Below are positions 18,236 through 27,656 of a stretch of DNA of 64,000 nucleotides, one piece after another. The notes beneath the pieces were generated by a model. It was not told the DNA's origin. It made no database searches and saw nothing but the letters and a program-made list of their open reading frames with translations. Made by a program: the position numbers and the translations under genes. Source of the stretch: CBDDKZ01 sp965230415 (GTDB taxonomy: Bacteria > Bacteroidota > Bacteroidia > Cytophagales > JAAEPT01); contig CBDDKZ010000005.1 of the NCBI GenBank assembly GCA_965230415.1, forward strand, positions 3,472,001-3,536,000, written 5' to 3'. Numbering within the stretch: the first letter of the stretch is position 1; every line of letters starts with the position of its first letter.

Positions 18236-18850
18236 ATGATAGAAACTAGAGACAGGATAATAAACGGCGCAGACGAATTGTTTATGCGTTATGGTATTAA
18301 AAGTATTACCATGGATGATATTGCCAGTCATTTGGCAATATCCAAGAAAACAATTTATCAAAATTTCAAAGACAAAGATGAATTGGTTTTGGAAGTGATG
18401 CGCCTGAAGTTAGAAGAAGAGAAAAGAGAAATTCAGGAAATTGTAGATACTTCCAGCAATGCAATTGAAGAAATCTTTCGAGTTTCATTATACATTAAGA
18501 CAATGCTGTCTAACATGAATCCTTCCGTGATATTTGATACACAAAAATACCATGTTAAAGCCTGGTCGCATTTTGATGAGCATAAGGGGGAATGCTTTGA
18601 GGCTACAATCTTTAATAATATTAAAAACGGGATCGAGGAAGGGTTATATCGCGAGAATATGAGTGCAGAAATTATGTCGCGCTTGAGATTATGGGAGATT
18701 GAATTTGGTTTTGACCAGGGTGTTTTCCCTATAAGTGAGTTCAATCCGCTTGATGTTCAGATGCAAATTTTCGATCACTTCATTTACGGAATTATTACTG
18801 AAAAAGGAAAAGAATTATTAGATCAATATAAACAGGAAAATGAGAACTAA
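18236..18850 (+). CDS. TetR/AcrR family transcriptional regulator
   Basis: 204 residues. The N-terminal helix-turn-helix is typical of the family: 'RIINGADELFMRYGIKSITMD', then 'DIASHLAISKKTIYQNFKDK'. The C-terminal ligand-binding half is helical and unassigned. It is the first gene of an operon whose next three genes make a complete tripartite RND efflux system, overlapping the TolC-like gene by 11 bp. By analogy with such operons it should repress its own promoter until a pump substrate binds. The inverted repeat over the promoter at 18185-18220 is the likely site. Confidence 0.92.
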   Translation: MIETRDRIINGADELFMRYGIKSITMDDIASHLAISKKTIYQNFKDKDELVLEVMRLKLEEEKREIQEIVDTSSNAIEEIFRVSLYIKTMLSNMNPSVIFDTQKYHVKAWSHFDEHKGECFEATIFNNIKNGIEEGLYRENMSAEIMSRLRLWEIEFGFDQGVFPISEFNPLDVQMQIFDHFIYGIITEKGKELLDQYKQENEN

Positions 18851-20216
18851 ATACAGGTATAGTAAGGGGATTCTGTTTGTTATGGTAATGTTTTCTTTTG
18901 GGCAGATGTACGCTCAGGAGAATGTTGCATCACCACAGACCTTAGAGGGGTGCATAAGCTACGCCCTCAAAAACCACGAGTCACTTAAAAATGCTCAGTT
19001 GGAATTAGAAAAGTCAGAATCAAAAGTTAAAGAGACGAGGTCTGTGGGATTGCCTCAGCTAAACGCCAAATGGGATATAACGCGTAATATTGACGTAATG
19101 CAGCAATTTATTCCGGGAGCTTTTCCTCCTATACCCGGAGTTGAGCCTGCGGAAGTATCGGCAGTAGCCTTTGCCGTAGATTATGGCAGTGATATCAATT
19201 TTTTGCTTACTCAATTATTATTCGATGGATCGTATTTCATCGGATTGAAAGCTGCTAAAACATATACCGGGCTTTTCGAAAAATCGATCACGAGCGCTGA
19301 AATAGATGTGGTGGCTAATGTAAGCAAGGCTTATTATGGTGTTTTGATAGCTCAAGAACGTGTGAAGCAATTGAAGCGCAACCTGGGTCAATTGGATCAG
19401 CTGATGAACGATACGCAAGTGATGGAAGAAACGGGGCTTGTGGAGAGTATTGATTTAAAAAGAATAGCTGTTTCAATAAACAATTTAAAGGTGGAAATCC
19501 AAAAAGTGGAAAGCCTTGAAAAGTTAAGTCTCAGTTTGCTAAAGTTTCAAATGGGAATGAATGAATCGGAAAAAATTACACTCTCAGGTAATCTTGATGA
19601 TTTTGTGAATCAATTAGTGGAGGAAACAGCCGCTGTGGATTATAACAATCGCATTGAATACAAGCAACTCAATGTGCAGGAAACATTGAATGACTTGAAT
19701 ATAAAAAATGAAAAGGCACGAGCGCTTCCTTCCTTGTCAGCTTTTTATACTTTTGGTTTCAATACGGGTTCAAATGATTTTGGAGATGTCTTTCGCTTCA
19801 ATGGTGGTGTTGTGGGTTACAAACCATACAATATGGTTGGTGCTTCGCTTAACATTCCAATCTGGAGTTCTGGGCGTCGCAAATTCAGAATAGACCAGGC
19901 AAAAGTTGATCAGGAGATTTTGCTCAATGAACGTAGCATGCTTGAAAGAAGTATTGATTTGGCTGTAGTTCAGAACACAATGAATTATAACGATAACCTC
20001 GCAACACTGTCTACGCATAAAGATAATGTAGCGCTTGCTGAAGAGGTTTATCGGGTTTCAAAGATTAAATATGAAGAGGGATTAGGTAGTAATTTTGAGG
20101 TCGTTGAAGCTGAAAACGCCTTAAAAGACGCTCAAACAAACTACTATGGCGCTGTTTATGAAGCGCTTGTGAATAAAATTGAATTAGAAAAAGCTAAAGG
20201 GACATTAATAAAATAA
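18840..20216 (+). CDS. TolC family outer membrane efflux protein
   Basis: 458 residues with a signal peptide ending near 'QMYAQE'. The protein shows the TolC-type duplicated pattern of long helices and short strands: 'LEGCISYALKNHESLKNAQLELEKS' near residue 35 and its counterpart 'EVYRVSKIKYEEGLGSNFEVVEAENALKDAQ' late in the protein. It should form the trimeric outer-membrane exit duct for the pump encoded downstream. It overlaps tetR by 11 bp and its stop codon immediately precedes the adaptor gene, so translation is probably coupled. The substrate is unknown. Confidence 0.92.
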   Translation: MRTKYRYSKGILFVMVMFSFGQMYAQENVASPQTLEGCISYALKNHESLKNAQLELEKSESKVKETRSVGLPQLNAKWDITRNIDVMQQFIPGAFPPIPGVEPAEVSAVAFAVDYGSDINFLLTQLLFDGSYFIGLKAAKTYTGLFEKSITSAEIDVVANVSKAYYGVLIAQERVKQLKRNLGQLDQLMNDTQVMEETGLVESIDLKRIAVSINNLKVEIQKVESLEKLSLSLLKFQMGMNESEKITLSGNLDDFVNQLVEETAAVDYNNRIEYKQLNVQETLNDLNIKNEKARALPSLSAFYTFGFNTGSNDFGDVFRFNGGVVGYKPYNMVGASLNIPIWSSGRRKFRIDQAKVDQEILLNERSMLERSIDLAVVQNTMNYNDNLATLSTHKDNVALAEEVYRVSKIKYEEGLGSNFEVVEAENALKDAQTNYYGAVYEALVNKIELEKAKGTLIK

Positions 20217-20225
20217 TTGCCAATC

Positions 20226-21371
20226 ATGAGAACTTTTAAGAATAGAATAATGAAGAAATATATGTTAATAGCACTAGGGTTTGGTGTGCTGTATGCATGT
20301 ACTCCTCCTTTAAAGAGTGAAGAAGATTTCGATAAGGCTATTGCGGAGAAAAATAAATCAATCAGAGCGCTTGAAACAGAGCTTAAAGATTTACAAAAGC
20401 AAAAAGACTCATTGTTTGCAAAGGTTGAGGAAAAGTCACTTCCGAAGGTTTATATATCCAAAATTAAGCCTGCAAATTTTGCTTCGTATGTTGAAGTACA
20501 TGGTGTAATCGAAAGTGACAAAAATATTACAGTTATGCCCGAAATGTCAGGCATAATACGTCAGATTAATGTCCGCGAAGGAAGTATTGTACGGAAAGGC
20601 CAAAGGTTGGCTGTTGTGGATACGGAAATACTACGAAATAATATAGCTGAATTAAAAAAACGTCTGGAACTGGCTGTTGAAGTGTTCAAAAAACAAGAAA
20701 ACCTTCGTGCCAAAAATGTAGGCACGGAAATGCAATACTTGGAGGCTAAAAACAATAAGGAATCACTGGAGCAATCAATAAAGACGCTCGAATCTCAAGT
20801 GAGTAAATCGGTTATTGTTTCTCCTATTAATGGTAAGATAGATGAAATATACCCAAATATTGGGGAAATGACATCTCCACAGTCACCATTTGCGCGAATT
20901 GTAAATACCAATGATGTGTTTGTGAATGCAGACGTTTCGGAGGCTTTTTTCGGAAAAGTGAATAAAGGAGATAAGGTTCGTATTCGTTTTCCTTACCAGA
21001 AGGATACCATTGATGCGCCAATTGATTACGTGGGTAACTACATCAACCCGAATAACAGGACATTCAAAATACATGCCAACTTGAGTAATGTAGGGAAAAA
21101 GCTGGCTCCTAATTTGCTGGCAGTACTGAGATTAACAAAAAGTTTTGTGCAAAATGCGATAGTAGCACCTTCTAATGTAATTGTAAATGATGGTGAGCAT
21201 GATTATGTAATGGTGGTTGAAAAAGGAAAGGCTGTAAAGAAAATTGTTCAGATTGGTGAATCATATCAAAATGAGACGGTTATAGTTAAAGGTCTTAAAG
21301 CCGGTGAAAACCTGGTTTATAAAGGTTTCAAAGGCCTGGTAGACGGAGCAGAAGTAGAAATTAAAAAATAA
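20226..21371 (+). CDS. RND efflux periplasmic adaptor (membrane fusion lipoprotein)
   Basis: 381 residues from the ATG at 20226. A second ATG at 20250 gives a tidier signal peptide (MKKYMLIALGF, then lipobox 'LYAC'); both keep the lipid-anchored cysteine. After it come a short coiled coil ('IRALETELKDLQKQKDSL'), the barrel-sandwich half 'GVIESDKNITVMPEMSGII', a helical hairpin at about residues 140-195, the returning lipoyl half 'IVSPINGKIDEI', a beta barrel and a membrane-proximal domain. The adaptor bridges the RND pump and the TolC-like duct. It lies between those genes on one transcript. Confidence 0.92.
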   Translation: MRTFKNRIMKKYMLIALGFGVLYACTPPLKSEEDFDKAIAEKNKSIRALETELKDLQKQKDSLFAKVEEKSLPKVYISKIKPANFASYVEVHGVIESDKNITVMPEMSGIIRQINVREGSIVRKGQRLAVVDTEILRNNIAELKKRLELAVEVFKKQENLRAKNVGTEMQYLEAKNNKESLEQSIKTLESQVSKSVIVSPINGKIDEIYPNIGEMTSPQSPFARIVNTNDVFVNADVSEAFFGKVNKGDKVRIRFPYQKDTIDAPIDYVGNYINPNNRTFKIHANLSNVGKKLAPNLLAVLRLTKSFVQNAIVAPSNVIVNDGEHDYVMVVEKGKAVKKIVQIGESYQNETVIVKGLKAGENLVYKGFKGLVDGAEVEIKK

Positions 21372-21398
21372 TTCGTACTCATTAAAATATGACGAACG

Positions 21399-24300
21399 AT
21401 GGAAGATAATAAAATAAAAAAAGTAATAAGAGAATTCGGATTAACATCATTGTCTGTAAATAACAAAACGACTGTTTTTGTATTGACAATTATGGTACTT
21501 GTTTTCGGGTTGTCCTCTTATAACAATATGCCAAAAGAGGCTTTTCCGGAAGTGAAATTACCTCAAATTTATGTGCAAACTCCATATCCGGGTAACTCAC
21601 CCGAGAATATGGAAAAACTGATCACCCGTCCACTGGAGAAGGAGATTAATACTATTTCTGAAGTGGATAAGATCAAGTCCTCGTCAGTTCAGGATTTTTC
21701 CAGTATCCTGGTGGAATTTCAGACTGATATGGAAGTGGAAGAAGCGCTTCAGGAGGTAAAAGACGCTATAGACCGAGCTAAAAGTGAATTACCCTCTGAT
21801 TTAGATCAGGATCCCCAGGCTAGTGAAATTAATATGGGTGAATTTCCCATTATGTTCATTAACCTCTCTGGTAACTACAACCTGCAGGAATTAAAAGAAT
21901 TTGCAGAGGACCTTAAAGATGAAATCGAAGACCTGGATGAAATATCGGGTGTGGACATCAGAGGTATTGAAGAAGAAGAGGTAAAAGTAAATATAGATAT
22001 CCATAAACTTACTTCCCTGAAGTTGAGTTTCCGGGATATTGAAAATGCGGTACGAGGACGAAATATCACCATGTCTGCTGGAAATACCAAGTCGAATGGT
22101 GTGTTAACAGCTATTAAAATAGATGGTGAGTTCAAAGATGTGCATGAAATCGAAGATATCGTAGTGAAATTTGAGCAAGAGGAGATTGTATATCTAAGAG
22201 ATATTTTGGCCTCGCCAATCGTGCTGGAACCGAAGGAAAAAGAAAGCTATGCACGTTTGAACGGTCAAAATGTGGTGATGATGGATATTATTAAAGGCAG
22301 TGGTAAAAATCTTCTTGATGCATCCGATAAGATCCGCAAAATTACAGAAGCATTCAAAGAAGAATATAAGGGGCTCACTATTACCATTTCCATTGATCAG
22401 AGTAACAAAACCAGAGCTCAGGTGAGTAACCTGGAAAACAGTATATATTCTGGTGTGATATTGGTTGTTGGCGTGTTGTTATTCTTCTTAGGTACGCGTA
22501 ACTCATTATTTGTGGGGCTGGCGATCCCTATTTCCATGCTTCTTTCATTCGTTATTCTAAGTACAATGGGGATTACTATTAATATGATGGTATTATTTGG
22601 TTTGGTAATGGCACTCGGAATGCTAGTTGATAATGGAATCGTTGTAGTTGAGAATGTCTATCGTCTTATGGACGAAGGTTATAGTCCCTTCCGTGCGGCT
22701 AAAGAAGGAGTAGGGGAGATTGCATGGCCAATTATTGCATCTACGGCTACTACTCTTGCCGCGTTCTTACCATTGGCAATCTGGCCCGGTATTATGGGTG
22801 AGTTCATGTATTTCTTACCATTAACCTTAATTGTGGTGCTAAGTTCTTCTTTATTCGTGGCATTGGTGATAAATCCGGTATTTACCGCCGTATTCATGAA
22901 AGTGGATGAAGAAACGCAATCAACAAAAAGATTTTTTATCTGGGTAGGAGTTTTTGTTGTTCTTGGTTTGCTTTTTGCACCCGGGGCACTTGCTTTTGCC
23001 AATGTGTTATTTACCGTTGCCATACTTCTGGTTCTTAACAGGTACGTACTTACACCAGCTTCGAAAACCTTTCAGTTTAAGTTCTTACCAAGATTGGAAA
23101 GTGCTTATGAGAAGTTGTTAAAAGGGGCCCTCCAGGGAAAGCGACCAGTAGTTATATTCTTTGGTACTATTGGTTTAATGGTTTTTGCATTCATGTTATT
23201 CGGAATGTTTACACCTAAAGTGGAATTTTTCCCGGATAACGAACCGGATTATGTCAACATCTTTGTGGAAATGCCATTGGGAACAGATATTGATATTACC
23301 AATGAGGTAGCACTTGATATCGAAAAACAGGTCAATGGTATTCTGGATACGGCTGTAACTGCAGCAGATCGTACGCCTTATCGGGCAGCTGTTAAGATGG
23401 TTTCTGCAGCAGTGGGAGCAGGTACTTCCGACCCAGGAGATCCATTTGGAGGAGGTGGTAGTGTGACTCCAAACAAAGCCAGAATACAGGTTGAGTTCAA
23501 CGAATATACCGATCGTGGAGGTATTAATACACAGGAGATTATGAACAATATCCGTAAGAATATTGATAAATCTGATTTCCCGGATGCCGTCTTAGTAGTA
23601 GACAAGAATCGCAATGGTCCGCCTACGGGTAAACCTGTAAACATAGAAGTTTCGGGAGAAGACTACGAGAAGATTACCATGTATGCCGATCGCATTATTC
23701 AAAAAATAAATAAATCGGGTATCAAGGGGATTGAGGAGTTGAAAACCGATTTAGAAATAGGGAAGCCGGAAAAAAGGATTGTTATAGACAACAGAAAAGC
23801 AGAGCGCTTGGGTGTTTCAACAATGGACGTCGCTTCTACTGTTCGTACCGCCTTGTTTGGTAATGAAGTATCGAAGTTTAAAGATGGTGAAGACGATTAT
23901 GGAATTCAGCTGAGGGTTTCTGAAATAGATCGGAATGATATTACGGCCTTAATGAATCAAAGTGTGACATTCAGAGATCAATCCACAGGTAAGATCAAAC
24001 AAATACCTATTAATTCCATAGCGCATGTAGAACCCGATCATTCATTCGGATCGATCCGAAGAAAAAATCTGGATAGAGTAGTAACTATTTATTCTAATGT
24101 TATCGAAGGGTTTAATGCTACCGAGATTAATAACGACCTGAAGGAGTTGTTGACAGATGTGGAAATGGAAGAAGGTTATGATTATAAATTTACCGGAGAA
24201 CAGGAAAGCCAACAAAAAGAAATGGAGTTCTTGTCGCTGGCCTTGTTAATTGCAGCCTTTCTTATTCTAATAATTATTGTTGCACAATTCAATCGTATAT

Positions 24301-24869
24301 CTGCACCTGTTATCATTTTAACATCGGTATTGTTTAGTACTATTGGGGTGTTTTTAGGTTTGGTGGCATTCCAAATGAACTTCATTGTAATTATGACTAT
24401 GATTGGTATTATTTCGTTGGCAGGTATTGTGGTAAACAATGCCATTGTACTAATGGATTATACAATATTGCTCATGAACAGAAAGAAAGTAGAAAGAAAA
24501 TCCGACGCACGCTTACCGAAAGTCGATCTTGTTGATAGTATTGTGCAAAGTGGGAAGACACGTCTGAGACCGGTTTTACTAACAGCCATAACTACCGTAT
24601 TAGGATTATTACCCTTGGCAACCGGTTTGAATATTGACTTTTATGGTTTGTTTCAAAGATATGATCCGAATGTCTATTTTGGTGGAGAGAATGTAATATT
24701 TTGGGGCCCGATGTCCTGGACAATCATTTTTGGTATTACCTTTGCAACATTCTTAACATTGATTGTAGTACCTGTCATGTTCTTAGGTGTTGAACGCCTG
24801 AAATCTAAGGTCTATAAGCAGAAAGAACTGGCGACAGACAAGGTGTTGGCAGATGCCGAAGAAGTCTGA
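21399..24869 (+). CDS. RND efflux transporter permease (AcrB/HAE1-like)
   Basis: 1,156 residues, 12 expected transmembrane segments and two large periplasmic loops. The N-terminal landmarks are 'YNNMPKEAFPEVKLPQI' and 'PGNSPENMEKLITRPLE'. TM4 reads 'GMLVDNGIVVVENV' (Asp411), and the TM10 counterpart reads 'GIVVNNAIVLMDY'. In AcrB the TM4 pair is Asp-Asp and TM10 carries a Lys; here the second Asp is Asn and no Lys is seen, so the proton relay is not of the textbook form. A soluble-looking insertion with 'DPFGGGGSVTP' lies near residue 685. It is the last gene of the tetR operon and is followed by a strong terminator. Confidence 0.92.
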   Translation: MEDNKIKKVIREFGLTSLSVNNKTTVFVLTIMVLVFGLSSYNNMPKEAFPEVKLPQIYVQTPYPGNSPENMEKLITRPLEKEINTISEVDKIKSSSVQDFSSILVEFQTDMEVEEALQEVKDAIDRAKSELPSDLDQDPQASEINMGEFPIMFINLSGNYNLQELKEFAEDLKDEIEDLDEISGVDIRGIEEEEVKVNIDIHKLTSLKLSFRDIENAVRGRNITMSAGNTKSNGVLTAIKIDGEFKDVHEIEDIVVKFEQEEIVYLRDILASPIVLEPKEKESYARLNGQNVVMMDIIKGSGKNLLDASDKIRKITEAFKEEYKGLTITISIDQSNKTRAQVSNLENSIYSGVILVVGVLLFFLGTRNSLFVGLAIPISMLLSFVILSTMGITINMMVLFGLVMALGMLVDNGIVVVENVYRLMDEGYSPFRAAKEGVGEIAWPIIASTATTLAAFLPLAIWPGIMGEFMYFLPLTLIVVLSSSLFVALVINPVFTAVFMKVDEETQSTKRFFIWVGVFVVLGLLFAPGALAFANVLFTVAILLVLNRYVLTPASKTFQFKFLPRLESAYEKLLKGALQGKRPVVIFFGTIGLMVFAFMLFGMFTPKVEFFPDNEPDYVNIFVEMPLGTDIDITNEVALDIEKQVNGILDTAVTAADRTPYRAAVKMVSAAVGAGTSDPGDPFGGGGSVTPNKARIQVEFNEYTDRGGINTQEIMNNIRKNIDKSDFPDAVLVVDKNRNGPPTGKPVNIEVSGEDYEKITMYADRIIQKINKSGIKGIEELKTDLEIGKPEKRIVIDNRKAERLGVSTMDVASTVRTALFGNEVSKFKDGEDDYGIQLRVSEIDRNDITALMNQSVTFRDQSTGKIKQIPINSIAHVEPDHSFGSIRRKNLDRVVTIYSNVIEGFNATEINNDLKELLTDVEMEEGYDYKFTGEQESQQKEMEFLSLALLIAAFLILIIIVAQFNRISAPVIILTSVLFSTIGVFLGLVAFQMNFIVIMTMIGIISLAGIVVNNAIVLMDYTILLMNRKKVERKSDARLPKVDLVDSIVQSGKTRLRPVLLTAITTVLGLLPLATGLNIDFYGLFQRYDPNVYFGGENVIFWGPMSWTIIFGITFATFLTLIVVPVMFLGVERLKSKVYKQKELATDKVLADAEEV

Positions 24870-24906
24870 TGGTGGTTAGCAGGTAGTTTTTATCCCGTTA
24901 CTTGTT

Positions 24907-24950
24907 CAGCCATTCCACAAAGTGGAATGGCTGATTTATTTCACCTTTTT
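24907..24950 (+). terminator. Intrinsic terminator after RND operon
   Basis: A 12-bp perfect stem CAGCCATTCCAC/GTGGAATGGCTG with loop AAA at 24907-24933, followed by a T-rich stretch. Confidence 0.85.
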
Positions 24951-25004
24951 CTGAATAAAATATTAATTGTAGTAATACGTCCTTATTAAAAATAAACATG
25001 AATT

Positions 25005-26267
25005 ATGCATAACAACCGGTATTTGATGGTTATCACGCTAGTTGTAATAGCCTTTTTAATTGATATCTACGCCTATCAGGGTGTCCGCTTTGTAATACGC
25101 AACTGGTCAATAACCTGGCAGTGGGTGGCCAGAATATCTTATTGGTCTGTTAGTGCCGTTGTTTTAGTAATGACCCTGGGGATTTTGTTTGGCTTACTGG
25201 ACACAGGGTCCAGAATTGGTCGCTCTGTTTATTTTGGAGCCTTCTTTTTGAATGTATTTCCCAAACTGGTTTTGTTGTTGTTTGTATTTTTCGACGATGT
25301 TGTCAGGGCAGGAAAGTGGATGGTGTCTCTATTTCAGCGTGAGGACGGAGGTGCGGAAACACCAGGGGAACCAATTACTCGTTCCGACTTTATTCTTAAA
25401 ACAGGAATGGTGGCAGCCTCTATTCCATTTCTGGGAACTTCCTGGGGAATAATATCAGGTGCGCATGATTATCGAATAAGACGAAAGACAATTGTATTAC
25501 CAAATCTGCCTCGTCAGTTTGACGGGATTACAGTAGCTCAGCTTTCAGATATACATAGTGGCAGTTTTTTCAACAAAACAGCCGTGAAGGGAGGCGTGGA
25601 GATGCTTCTGGCCGAAAAACCGGATATTACATTCTTTACAGGTGACCTGGTAAATGATAAGGCCAATGAGGTGAATGAGTTTATAAATATTTTTGATAAG
25701 GTGAAGTCACCTTTGGGGGTCTACTCCATTCTAGGAAATCATGACTATGGCGATTATGTGTCATGGTCATCAGCAGAGGCTAAAAGAAAGAATTTAATTG
25801 ATTTGCACGACGCTCACCAGGCATTAGGCTGGAACTTAATGCTGAACGAAAATCAACAAATTAAAGTCGACGGTGAAAGTATTGGACTCATCGGGGTAGA
25901 AAATTGGGGGGTAGGATTCGTACAACACGGGGATATAGCAAGGGCCTATGAAGGTATGCAGGAAATGCCTGTTAAAATATTGTTGTCCCACGACCCAACA
26001 CATTGGGATGCACAAATTCGACCCGAATATGCAGATATAGATTTGATGTTGGCAGGTCACACTCATGGTATGCAGATGGGTATTAAAGTGGGAGATTTTG
26101 AATGGAGTCCTTCTAAGTGGCGTTATAAGCAGTGGGGAGGACATTATCAGGAAGGGAATCAACACTTGTATGTAAACAGAGGTTTCGGTTTTATAGGCTT
26201 GCCGGCGCGCATTGGTATGGCTCCTGAAATTACGATCATCACACTTAAAAAGTCTGGTAATGCTTAA
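25005..26267 (+). CDS. Membrane-anchored metallophosphoesterase (YkuE-like)
   Basis: 420 residues. The first 110 or so contain about three hydrophobic segments. A linker with a twin-arginine-free 'TRSDFILKTGMVAASIPFLG' segment follows, then a calcineurin-like phosphoesterase domain. Metal-binding motifs occur in order: 'LSDIHSG', 'TGDLVND', 'LGNHDYGD', 'LLSHDP' and 'LAGHTHGMQ'. This pattern fits YkuE/LpxG-type enzymes that act on phospholipid or UDP-sugar-lipid substrates at the membrane. The actual substrate cannot be assigned. The gene stands alone after the RND terminator and is convergent with the next gene. Confidence 0.87.
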   Translation: MHNNRYLMVITLVVIAFLIDIYAYQGVRFVIRNWSITWQWVARISYWSVSAVVLVMTLGILFGLLDTGSRIGRSVYFGAFFLNVFPKLVLLLFVFFDDVVRAGKWMVSLFQREDGGAETPGEPITRSDFILKTGMVAASIPFLGTSWGIISGAHDYRIRRKTIVLPNLPRQFDGITVAQLSDIHSGSFFNKTAVKGGVEMLLAEKPDITFFTGDLVNDKANEVNEFINIFDKVKSPLGVYSILGNHDYGDYVSWSSAEAKRKNLIDLHDAHQALGWNLMLNENQQIKVDGESIGLIGVENWGVGFVQHGDIARAYEGMQEMPVKILLSHDPTHWDAQIRPEYADIDLMLAGHTHGMQMGIKVGDFEWSPSKWRYKQWGGHYQEGNQHLYVNRGFGFIGLPARIGMAPEITIITLKKSGNA

Positions 26268-26330
26268 AAGAAATTAAGAAGTATTTTAAGACCTTCAACA
26301 ATTAATCGAAAATCATTTATTGGATTTACG

Positions 26331-26942
26331 CTACTCCAACGGATGTTGCGTTTTAGGCCCTTCTTTACTTGAGCTGGAAAAGGAGATCACTTCGATTTTC
26401 CAGCCTTTTTTGAATGAGTAATGATTGCTTACCAGGTATGCTCTCGTCGACTTGATCAGTAAGGGAACCCCAAGAATAAGCCCGACACCACCAGCAATTT
26501 TTTCCTTAGTTTGACCGTATATCATGAGAATACTTCCACTAATGGTGAAAATGGAGCCTGCAATCACACGCATCCCCATTTGTGCATGACGCGCATGGCG
26601 GTAGCCTTTACTCATAATCATATTTAAATCATTGATGGCAATTAGGGAGTCTTGGATGTAAAAACCTTCGGCGCTGATTCGATCTATAACCCCATGATAG
26701 TGTTTGTGTTTTAAAGAGTCCGAATTAATTTTATAAACAATACTTTCACCTGGGCCTATGTATCTTAACAGGTTCTTTTCTTTGAGCGTAAGTTTAAAAA
26801 AATGAGTGACGGAATCTGTTCTTACGTTTAAACTGTCAGGTGATTCTTGGGCGTAAGTGTATTGTGATAAAGAAAAAAAAACTACGTAGAAAATTAACGT
26901 AGTGCGAGATCTACTCCATTTAAGGAGGGATTTAGGAATCAT
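26331..26942 (-). CDS. Hypothetical secreted/membrane protein
   Basis: 203 residues. An N-terminal hydrophobic segment ends at 'SQYTYAQE', consistent with a signal peptide. A strand-rich central part includes 'IDRISAEGFYIQDSLIAINDL'. A hydrophobic hairpin follows ('VIAGSIFTISGSILMIYGQ' and 'GGVGLILGVPLLI'). The pattern suits a periplasmic domain with a C-terminal membrane anchor, seen in many unnamed Bacteroidota proteins. The gene lies 13 bp downstream of the next minus-strand gene and is probably co-transcribed with it. No function assigned. Confidence 0.7.
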   Translation of the reverse strand: MIPKSLLKWSRSRTTLIFYVVFFSLSQYTYAQESPDSLNVRTDSVTHFFKLTLKEKNLLRYIGPGESIVYKINSDSLKHKHYHGVIDRISAEGFYIQDSLIAINDLNMIMSKGYRHARHAQMGMRVIAGSIFTISGSILMIYGQTKEKIAGGVGLILGVPLLIKSTRAYLVSNHYSFKKGWKIEVISFSSSSKEGPKTQHPLE

Positions 26943-26955
26943 AAAGCAAAAATAG

Positions 26956-27477
26956 CTATTCTTCGATATCCAATTGGAAACTCATTTTCAACAATGCTCT
27001 TTCGGAAATAGCACTTTTCTGACGACTCCTCATTTCTTCGTCCAGTATCGTTTCTTCAAAATTAATATCGCTTAAGAGTTTTTCCTCCTCTTGAGAGAAT
27101 TTGGCTTCTTCCGGAGGATTTTGCTTATTGGCCTTAATAGCATTTTGCGCACTCTTACGCGCTATTTGAGAATGAGCGAGTGCTTTATCATAGGCGCCAT
27201 GATCATAATGCCACTTGGCCTGTCTCTGATGCAAAACAGCATTCTTTAAATCTCCGGTAAAATTTTTTCGTTTTTCCAAAGCTATCTTCGCAGCAAACAC
27301 TGCCTGATTGGTCTTAAGCATGTATTTGTAACAAGTTTCCCGTTCAATTTTCGTGTTTATGCGTTTAAAAATGGCGATGCTGTTATTGGAGAGATATACA
27401 TAAGGTCCTGCCTGCGACAAAGCAGGAAAAAGAACCAAAAGATATAAAAGTGTATATTTTTTAACGTACGGGGGCAT
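26956..27477 (-). CDS. Hypothetical secreted helical protein
   Basis: About 173 residues from the ATG at 27477; an ATG at 27486 would add three residues. A signal peptide ends near 'ALSQAG'. The mature part is almost wholly helical and charged, with a central segment 'LHQRQAKWHYDHGAYDKALAHSQIARKSAQNAI' that looks like one TPR-type helix pair. The C-terminus is acidic. No family recognised. It heads a two-gene minus-strand unit divergent from the POT transporter. Confidence 0.68.
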   Translation of the reverse strand: MPPYVKKYTLLYLLVLFPALSQAGPYVYLSNNSIAIFKRINTKIERETCYKYMLKTNQAVFAAKIALEKRKNFTGDLKNAVLHQRQAKWHYDHGAYDKALAHSQIARKSAQNAIKANKQNPPEEAKFSQEEEKLLSDINFEETILDEEMRSRQKSAISERALLKMSFQLDIEE

Positions 27478-27568
27478 GGTTATCAATATTTGAATACATA
27501 ATATAACATTTTAATGTGAAATAAAAAAGTATCGTATCGAGTAACTAAGTCATTACTGGGCAGGTTTT

Positions 27569-27598
27569 TTGTTTTATTTGATTATGGTGTTAGATTTA
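27569..27598 (+). promoter_or_regulatory. Possible promoter of the POT transporter
   Basis: TTG at 27569-27571, a 19-bp spacer, TAGATTTA at 27591-27598, one mismatch to TAnnTTTG. Confidence 0.42.
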
Positions 27599-27656
27599 AG
27601 GTTATATAACATGATAAAAATCAAAATAGAACCATAGGAGAAATTTTAGAATTGAT

